Of a stretch of DNA of 64,000 nucleotides, positions 57,561 through 64,000 are shown one piece after another. This DNA comes from Phlebotomus papatasi (lineage: Eukaryota; Arthropoda; Insecta; Diptera; Psychodidae). The DNA lies in contig NC_077224.1 of the NCBI RefSeq assembly GCF_024763615.1, forward strand, positions 55,624,712-55,688,711, in the 5' to 3' direction. A program made the position numbers and the translations under genes. Below the pieces are notes generated by a model. The model worked only from the letters and a program-made list of their open reading frames with translations. It searched no databases and had not been told where the DNA came from. How positions within the stretch are numbered: the first letter of the stretch is position 1; every line of letters starts with the position of its first letter.

Positions 57561-58523
57561 ATGTCCCGTCTTGGAAGATTCCTCTTTTCCCGGACACCCT
57601 GGGCACGAAGACTTCCAGAAACTCTTCCTAGGCGTTCAATGGCAACAGGGAACCAGCCCAAAAAGGCCATTGGCCCAATTACGTGGCGGAGCCTTGGGAT
57701 AATCTCAATTGCCGGGGCTGGTGTCATGGGATTCATGTATTACTTGAAACAGGAAAAAGATATGGGTGAGAATGGGACGGATGGAGGGGGAATATTTTGT
57801 CCGGGTGTTGATTAAGTGTTTCTTGGGTTATTCAGCTTTGCTTAGGGAGCGAAAGAGGCAGTTGGGGAAGGCGGCAATTGGTGGGAGATGGGAACTTGTG
57901 GATTGTGAGGGAAAGCCACGGAAATCTGAAGATTTCCGTGGTCAGTGGCTTTTGATCTACTTTGGATTTACTCACTGTCCTGATATATGTCCTGAGGAGC
58001 TGGAGAAGATGGCCAAAGTTGTGGATCAAATTGGTAAAAATGTTTTGTGATTGTTTTCTGGGCGGGAATCTAGGATTGATTGGGAATTTCAGATGAGACT
58101 AAAGAAGTACCCAATATTCAACCTCTGTTCATCACTGTTGATCCCGAGAGGGATTCCAAAGAGACTGTAGGGAAGTATGTGAAGGAATTCTCGCCGAAAT
58201 TATTGGGTTTGACGGGAACTGTTGAGCAAATCCAGAAGGTTTGCAAAGCTTTTCGGGTTTATTACAGTGCCGGACCTAAAGATGTCGACGATGATTACAT
58301 TGTAAGTAGCTCTGACGGAGATTTTTTTCTGGGAATTTTCAAACTATTGATGGCTTTTCTTCCTGACCAGGTCGATCACACGATCATCATCTACCTGGTG
58401 GATCCCAACGGAGAATTTGTAGATTACTACGGGCAGTCGATGCAGGCGGATCAGATAACGACGTCCATCATGGTCAACATGGCCAAGTTCAAGCAACTGA
58501 ATGAAAAATCCTGGTTTGGGTGA
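57561..58523 (+). CDS. Sco1: SCO1 mitochondrial copper chaperone, four exons
   Basis: Delivers copper to the CuA site of cytochrome c oxidase subunit 2 in the mitochondrial intermembrane space. Exons 57561-57765, 57836-58033, 58093-58301 and 58371-58523 join in phases 1, 1 and 0 to give 254 residues; introns are 70, 59 and 69 bp. The N-terminus (MSRLGRFLFSRTPWARRLPE) is an arginine-rich, acid-poor mitochondrial presequence. A single membrane segment follows at about 44-62 (SLGIISIAGAGVMGFMYYL). The thioredoxin-like domain carries the copper motif C116-P-D-I-C120 within FGFTHCPDICPEEL, and the copper-ligand histidine H207 in VDHTIIIYLVDPNGEF. All expected residues are present, so it looks functional. 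An AATAAA at about 58821 could end the transcript. A symmetrical 26-bp sequence lies in exon 2 (see findings). Confidence 0.95.
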
Positions 58524-59590
58524 TATCCGCCCACTTTCGAGTACTTCAAAGTAGAATAAGGGTTTAAAAAAAGGAAAAAAAAGTCGTGATGTAACATATA
58601 CAAAAATGCATTTTCACTTTTATTTCCATTCTCACATATTTACATTTGGTTCATTTATCATCGCAATATCCAATTCCTCGTCTTATCTTTTTTTATTCGT
58701 CAAATTTACAAAAAAAAAATGAGTGTCACCAGGAAATTGATTTGCTCTCTGGGATTCCCCGCCCCAACACAAAAAAAACACTTCCAATTTCATCCCTGAA
58801 ACCCGTAAAAAATTAAACAGAATAAAACATTATTCTTGATATTGCGCAACAATTTTTTGCATCAGGAATGTATTTAATATAAAAATACAGAATGTCATAT
58901 AAATTCTGCACAATTTTTAATTAAATACGTCCAATGATGCATTATTAACTGTGAATGATTTTTTTTTCTGAGTTGCACTGAAAGTGGCATTTTAATGTGG
59001 CGTAAATATTTCACTTTTATTCTCTGAAATGGTAAAAATAGATATTATTTGTTTTTTACTATATTTTAATGCAATTCGACACAGTTGATGCTTATTTTTA
59101 TAAAAAAAGGTAGAAGAACAAATAAAAAAATGCACTAATATGGCTTTGATACACAGAGAAAAAACATTTGTTAAAGTAACTAATCAACGAAGTACTTGAA
59201 AGTGGATTGCTCCAAGAGATGGCGCTGAATGTTATACAGATAATGCTATTCGTTTAAGAACTGGGTTATCGTATGACACTCAATATTGCATAAGCTTAAC
59301 AACTATTTCTGAAATTTTCTGTATTTATAAATGATTTGCAAATAAACTTATCAAAAAAGGAACTTTGTTTTATGCGGAAAATAAAATTGACTTATATTTT
59401 TTCTGCTATAAACATACGGAAGGACCAAGATTAAACAAAAAATAAAATTGAAAAGAATATATTTTGTCTTGTCTTGACCTGTTCTATAGCTGAGGTTCTT
59501 TACAGCTTTTGTGGTCAGAGGTCAAATCCGACCTTGTAAGATCAGGCACAACTTTTGGATGCACACGTTTTGACACTCAGAAATCATGAA
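58524..59590. other. Region downstream of SCO1
   Basis: SCO1 3' UTR up to a possible AATAAA at 58821, then AT-rich sequence without features until the MITE cluster at 59.6 kb. Confidence 0.5.
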
Positions 59591-59830
59591 TACAGTAGAC
59601 TCTCCTCAATCGGCTTTTTTCAATCGGGCGACGAATTTTGTTGACAGTTTTCACGCTTAATTATGAAGCTAATTTGCTCAAATTCGCTGTAGTTCTTCCT
59701 ATTTTATCGTGATTCTTTATAATTGAGCGCTTTTTGTGGAATTTACAATAACTTTGACGCCCAAATCTCTCGATAATTTGGATGACATTTTGCCCCATAT
59801 TCCCGATTGAGAGAGAGAGAGTCTACTGTA
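59591..59830. mobile_element. MITE family P, copy 2
   Basis: TACAGTAGACTCTC and the complete 240-bp body, ending GAGAGAGAGAGTCTACTGTA. It directly abuts a family Q copy. Confidence 0.8.
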
Positions 59831-60391
59831 CATTAGACTTTCTCAAATTCGGGCATTTGGGATCGAAATGTCAGCCGAATTAGACAGAAATTCGAGCGAC
59901 TAAGTTTTTGACATGCAACGATTTTTTATTCATATGCATATAGATATTGAGTTTACACACTCATATATAACGTAAATTGCATGAAAATCCCTCAATAATG
60001 CAAAATCACATCAAAACTAAGACAAACCATGCCAAATTTGAGCATATTTGATTCATTTGATAATCATAATCAAACTTGAAAAATAACAACAAACTTTTTT
60101 CAAATGTAACCGCTGCCCGAATTAAAAAGTAGCCCGATCTTAAAAGAGCCGAATTTGCGAGAGTCTATTGTACCTATATTTATGGTAAATTTCATGATTA
60201 ACTCCAAAAATGCAAAATCACATCATAACTAAGACAAACCATGGCAAATTTAAGGATATTTGCTTTATTTGATAATAATAATCCTAACTTGAAAAATGTC
60301 AACAAACTTTTTTCAAATTTAACTGCCGCCCGAATTAAAAAGTAGCCCGATCTTGAAAGAGCCGAATTAGCGAGAGTCTAGTCTACTGTAT
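59829..60391. mobile_element. MITE family Q, one full copy and one partial duplicate
   Basis: Full copy 59829-60172 (TTAGACTTTCTCAAATTCGG to GCGAGAGTCTATTGTA). It is followed by a second right-hand part, 60173-60391, with the same AACAAACTTTTTTCAAATTT, AACTGCCGCCCGAATTAAAA and GAGTCTAGTCTACTGTA. Confidence 0.75.
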
Positions 60392-61334
60392 CATATATGC
60401 TAAAAATCGATTTTCGTGGACGTCCCGTCCCGTCCGGAGTACAAACGCTTCTGAAGAGAGAACGGAGAGAGATATCGGACAAGTGGTTTTCGGCAGAGGT
60501 TAAATGTCGATGGGCGGCAAGAAGTAAGTGATGTCAGATGTCAGAAGGGAGTGTAGGTAGGGGCCCTTCCTTCCATGTGAAGAAATACTCCTAAATTTTG
60601 TTATCTCAATACACTCAGCTCTTCGTTATCCGGGTGACAGCTGCCAAACACTGGCGGTTGATGTATTCAAAATTATTTTTACTAAACGTGAAGTTTGTCC
60701 AGTGTGAATTAAAGTATTATTATCATTGTATCGAAGTTTTTAATACGTAATTGTGATAAAAAATGAAACATAAGCACACCATGAAGAAAATTCTCTTGTT
60801 CTTTGTCAGACAGAAAATAAATTCACGCAGCACAAAATTGAAAAACCGTTTCAAAAAACCTAAATGTAATTTTGTCCCCCAGTCAGCCGGATAACGAAGA
60901 GTCGAGTGTAACTCAGCTCTTATGACATTAACCGGCCTCAAATTTTCCAGGGACTTCCGGCTTAAGTGAAAACGGATTGAAAAAAATTGGTATGAATTGC
61001 CTACTATTGGGAACTCATTTATAAAATAATTTTTGAAATGCCCCTGTGTATTAGAAATGCACTTCTTATGAAGTGTTGGCGCTGAAAACAGGCTTAAAAA
61101 TTGACGCCGAAAATGTTTTGCATGTTTTGCATACATCACGGCGTTTCCGTAACTTATTTCAAAGACCTATCCTGTGGGTTTTCAATTTTTCTGTGTCATT
61201 GGAGTGAATTCGCGGCCTCTTTTTCGGTCCCGAAAATTTCTTTGAAAGCGGAACTCCTGTAGTATGTTATAGTTGGGCCTAAAAGCTTTCGATTTAAAAA
61301 AAAAAAAACTAAGCCCCCCGACATCTATAGGCTT

Positions 61335-61450
61335 TGACAGACTTGAGGATTTGCCGAGTTATGGCTAAGAGTAATTATATTCGACATAATGGTTAAACTT
61401 CATTTTTCACTAAGTCTTCTCTCGGCTTAAGTCGTAAGTGTGTTTAGGGT
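61335..61450 (-). mobile_element. Hairpin MITE family, copy nested in the modular relic
   Basis: Reverse-oriented copy: TGACAGACTTGAGGATTTGCC at the left and TCTCGGCTTAAGTCGTAAGT then GTTTAGGG at the right. It splits the modular relic between CCCCCCGACA and TGACCCGAGC, which are adjacent in the intact 1.83-kb units. Confidence 0.75.
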
Positions 61451-61789
61451 GATATGACCCGAGCTTGAAGGGATCAAAAATTTAATTTTGAAATGGCCAT
61501 AACTCCGGACCTAATTGCCAGAATTTGAAAAAAATGATGTTTTGGAAAGCTCTCATGGAATACGACATTCTTTTTAACACACCATACTGCATTCGATTTA
61601 ATCGAAAGTCCGATCAATCGAAAAATCGACTTTCAAAAATTCGATGTTGAACATTTCGAAATCTAGATTATGCTTTTTCTTTAAATTTTAGTATATTGTA
61701 GTTGAGGACGAGGCCTTTCCAATGGTGGGTCGCACTCCTCCCTCGATGTTCCCTGACGAGCTATAACCAAAAATGTCTTGACCAGTAGG

Positions 61790-62732
61790 AGAATTCTGTA
61801 ACAGTATGATAATATCATATGACAAATTTAATTTCTTTTATGTGGAAAATTCTAAAGAAATAATTGTAAATCCGACTCTTAACAGTTACTAAAAGCTTCA
61901 TAAAGCTCCTTGCGATGGCCATTCGATGCTAACTGGGCTTTTTTGTGATCCTGTGGGGCAATTTTGTAATTTCTGTGGTATTGTCACACGTGAGTTCGAA
62001 ACCTGACAATGCCAATCGAACTGTTTTTCACATAACATATGAGTTTGAAAATGCAATTAATTGATTTTTTTATTATATCCTTTCACTTAATAATAAGGGA
62101 AGAGTGTCACGTATCGGAATGTTAAGGGACATGCTCATCCATATTTAGTTGAGAATATAACCTTCTAAATACTATTTGGTATTTCTCTTTTTGCTAATTG
62201 GTGTGTTAATTATCCATCTAACTATATCAGTGCATTTGAATTTTTAATATTTACAAAAAAATAGGGGTAATTGCAAACTTGCATTCTCTACCTCGGATCG
62301 TCATGAATTTAATGAGGTATCTAAGGATAAATGATAAAAAGTAGCTAATAATTTGTAAAAAATTCTTTTTAATTGGAGTAAAAATACGGTATTAACCTGA
62401 CGATCCGAGGAACACCACCGATCGCTGGTGCTCTTCCCTTATTACTTAAATACAGTCCGTCATAGTTTTTTGTTTAATAAAATTCATTGTCATTTGTATA
62501 GCCAGAATTTTCAAATACGTGACTTTTGAATGCCACGTGAGCTCAAATGACAATGTCATGGCTACAGAATCACATTTTCAAAAAAGCGCTCCTGAGATTC
62601 GAACGCAACTTATATGGCAATCTTGGCAATTTGTCATATTATTGCATTGCAAGTGTTACAGTATTACTTTACTGGTTCTGAATTTTACCACGAAAATTTG
62701 TTACAGAACATTATCATACTGTTACAGAATTT
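61790..62732. mobile_element. 940-bp element, GAATTCTGTAACAGTATGAT ends
   Basis: Left GAATTCTGTAACAGTATGAT, right ATTATCATACTGTTACAGAA and TTTC. The flanks (GTCTTGACC before, CTGCATTTT after) are continuous with the sequence found uninterrupted, in reverse, near 14480-14510, which shows it is an insertion. A smaller element (62091-62443) is nested inside. Confidence 0.75.
62091..62443. mobile_element. 353-bp element, TAATAAGGGAAGAG ends, with target duplication
   Basis: Left TAATAAGGGAAGAGTGTCAC, right GTGCTCTTCCCTTATT. It is flanked on both sides by ACTTAA (62085-62090 and 62444-62449), a likely 6-bp target duplication or a TTAA with extra matching bases. Inner inverted CTCGGATCGTCA/TGACGATCCGAG adds symmetry. 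Confidence 0.8.
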
Positions 62733-62890
62733 CCCATGAGGCTGCATTTTCGGTGGTTATGAAGCGATTTTGATGAAATTTGCATGCATGCGTCCCCAAT
62801 CTACCCCACAGTACCCCGACCTTTACTATAACAAAATTGACCGGACTCTATCTCTTTATGTACTCAAACTATTTAAAATAGAAAATGTTC

Positions 62891-63189
62891 AGTGATAAGT
62901 CCAGATAAGCTTACGGTTACCTGAGATTCTTTACAGGTGGCTTTGAAATACATGCAACTCGGAATGCTTGAAAATTCCAGTGTTAGTTGAATTTTGTGGG
63001 TAAAGATTCGCGTTGAGCCAATGTAATCCATTTCGACCGCCGAGAACACTTGATGCGATTCTTTCCCCCAAAATTCAACTACAATAGATTTTTTATTTAT
63101 TCCGAGTTTCAAGCACCTAAAGTTGCACGCATTTCAAAGTCGACTGTCAATAATCTCAGCTATCACAAGCTTATCTGGGCTTATCACTG
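62891..63189. repeat. Inverted-repeat element, AGTGATAAG-CCAGATAAGCTT ends
   Basis: Left AGTGATAAGTCCAGATAAGC and right, reversed, AGTGATAAGCCCAGATAAGC, both continuing to CTGAGATT. 299 bp. The opposing ORFs inside are artefacts of symmetry. Confidence 0.8.
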
Positions 63190-63286
63190 GTTTTCTATGT
63201 TGCCTGTTATATTTGTTTCCAATTTTTGTTCTTTTCTAAATGAATAAAATAGATACTAAATTTGCTCTAATAAAAACAAAAAAAGC

Positions 63287-63482
63287 TAGGGGAATTGGGG
63301 CACCTTTTGAGCACCTTAGAAATTGGGATTTTTCACCTATTTTTAAATAAAATTGAGCCTTATTGTGATGTAATTTAGCAGCACAAACAGAATCAAAATC
63401 TAAATTGGATTATGATATGGCTCAGTTCCGCTTAAAAATAGGTGAAAAATCCCAATTTCAAAGGTGCCCCACTTCCCTCTAT
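63287..63482. repeat. GGGGAAGTGGGGCACC-type element, copy 4
   Basis: Left TAGGGGAATTGGGGCACC and right GGTGCCCCACTTCCCTCTA, with GAAATTGGGATTTTTCACC and its inverse next inward. 196 bp, the most symmetrical copy. Confidence 0.85.
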
Positions 63483-63702
63483 AGAGACAACAAAAAAAAA
63501 TCTATTAAAGAGCATAGTTTAAGAGAAATCAACTATATATTTTGCACCGTCAGAGAGCAAACCAATTTAGCGTATCTTTCTTTTCTGCACAACTTGTGCA
63601 ACGTGTGAACAAACCAAGAGGGTTTGGGGTGGTTTTACTAATAAAAAACTGTAACACTGTAGAAAATTGCAACAACTCAAGCAATTAATATTCACACTCC
63701 AA

Positions 63703-63997
63703 CTAAACAATGTTGTAGTTGAGCTTCTCACTCGCAGTGGGTGGTTCGCAGTCGAACGATGCCAGGAGCAGATCTGTATGTCCCGATGAATCCACGGGTG
63801 TCAATGGGTGTATGGCCGGATGCGGAAAATGAGGACGGAAATATTAGTGTTTAATTAAAAATGTGCGATAAATGCGTAAAAAAAAGGCAAAATCTGCCTC
63901 ATTTACCCGTCTCATTGAGCAAATTGCACTGCTGCATATGTCGCCAGAGGGATTCGAATTCTCCCGGAGTGGCCAGGGGAGCACTAACATCGCTCAT
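63703..63997 (-). CDS. Two short exons of an unrecognised gene at the window edge
   Basis: On the minus strand an ATG at 63997 opens 30 codons (MSDVSAPLATPGEFESLWRH...) to a donor GTAAAT at 63906. A 133-nt intron ends at the acceptor ACATACAG (63774). The next exon completes GAT and reads DLLLASFDCEPPTASEKLNY before TAG at 63705-63703. Phase 1 matches, for 53 codons in total. The gene may begin upstream beyond the window, since no stop precedes the ATG in the three bases available. FESLW at residues 14-18 resembles the FxxLW peptide of p53-family activation domains, but nothing else supports that. This could also be an alternative short transcript end. Confidence 0.4.
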
Positions 63998-64000
63998 GTG

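Larger units (their letters stand above)
61250..62790. repeat. Diverged relic of the modular repeat, split by three nested insertions
   Basis: 61250-61335 and 61451-61600 carry the modules GTATGTTATAG, TGACCCGAGCT and ATAACTCCGG seen in the 1.83-kb units. 61600-61790 plus 62735-62790 match 14404-14660 in reverse. The relic is interrupted by a hairpin MITE at 61335-61450 and a 940-bp element at 61790-62732, which itself holds another at 62091-62443. Confidence 0.7.

Noticed and set aside
61988..62005. TGAGTTCGAAACCTGAC as a second tRNA B-box
   Set aside because: Isolated match inside a transposon; no cloverleaf can be built.
1..64000. CRISPR arrays, operons, riboswitches or phage genes
   Set aside because: The window is plainly eukaryotic: spliced genes, no regularly spaced identical short repeats, no ribosome-binding sites in an operon layout.

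Overview
The window is AT-rich nuclear DNA of an insect, most likely a dipteran and perhaps a lower dipteran such as a sand fly or mosquito relative. This rests on small GT-AG introns inside genes, insect-type gene families (an excitatory amino acid transporter, a secreted serpin, SCO1, a COMM-domain protein) and dense short transposon debris. Species is not decidable from the sequence. Two runs of exactly 500 N (12089-12588, 42090-42589) are assembly gaps of arbitrary size. Layout: (1) About 3.1-26.2 kb on the minus strand is one long gene for a glutamate/aspartate transporter (EAAT, SLC1 family). I rebuilt it from five coding exons with matching phases; its three large introns (4.5, 6.7 and 10.1 kb) hold most of the repeats. 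(2) About 31.3-37.2 kb holds three copies of a 1.83-kb repeat, itself made of roughly 300-bp modules, with no coding capacity. (3) 37.2-42.9 kb is repeat and transposon relics plus a gap. (4) 42.9-44.0 kb carries a 139-codon unknown ORF and a two-exon COMMD8-like gene, both minus strand. (5) 46.8-50.6 kb minus is a four-exon, 589-residue secreted serpin with a long acidic/basic insertion; its promoter may lie near 54.4 kb. (6) 57.6-58.5 kb plus is a complete four-exon SCO1 copper chaperone gene. (7) The far right edge (63.7-64.0 kb minus) holds two short exons of an unrecognised gene. The genes are ordinary, unrelated eukaryotic neighbours and there is no operon. EAAT clears extracellular glutamate, the serpin is probably secreted, SCO1 serves cytochrome c oxidase assembly in mitochondria, and COMMD8 would belong to the Commander complex. 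What is striking is the repeat landscape. At least a dozen families of short non-coding inverted-repeat (foldback/MITE-like) elements occur, several sharing a GGGG-AAGTGGGGC-like terminal style. Many are nested inside each other, together with relics of mariner-type transposons, a non-LTR retrotransposon tail, a Gypsy-type gag fragment and a Penelope-like inverted pair with a hammerhead-like core. An isolated 82-nt near-perfect hairpin at 55.5 kb is a candidate small-RNA precursor. All calls were made by eye; splice sites are inferred from GT-AG and reading-frame continuity.
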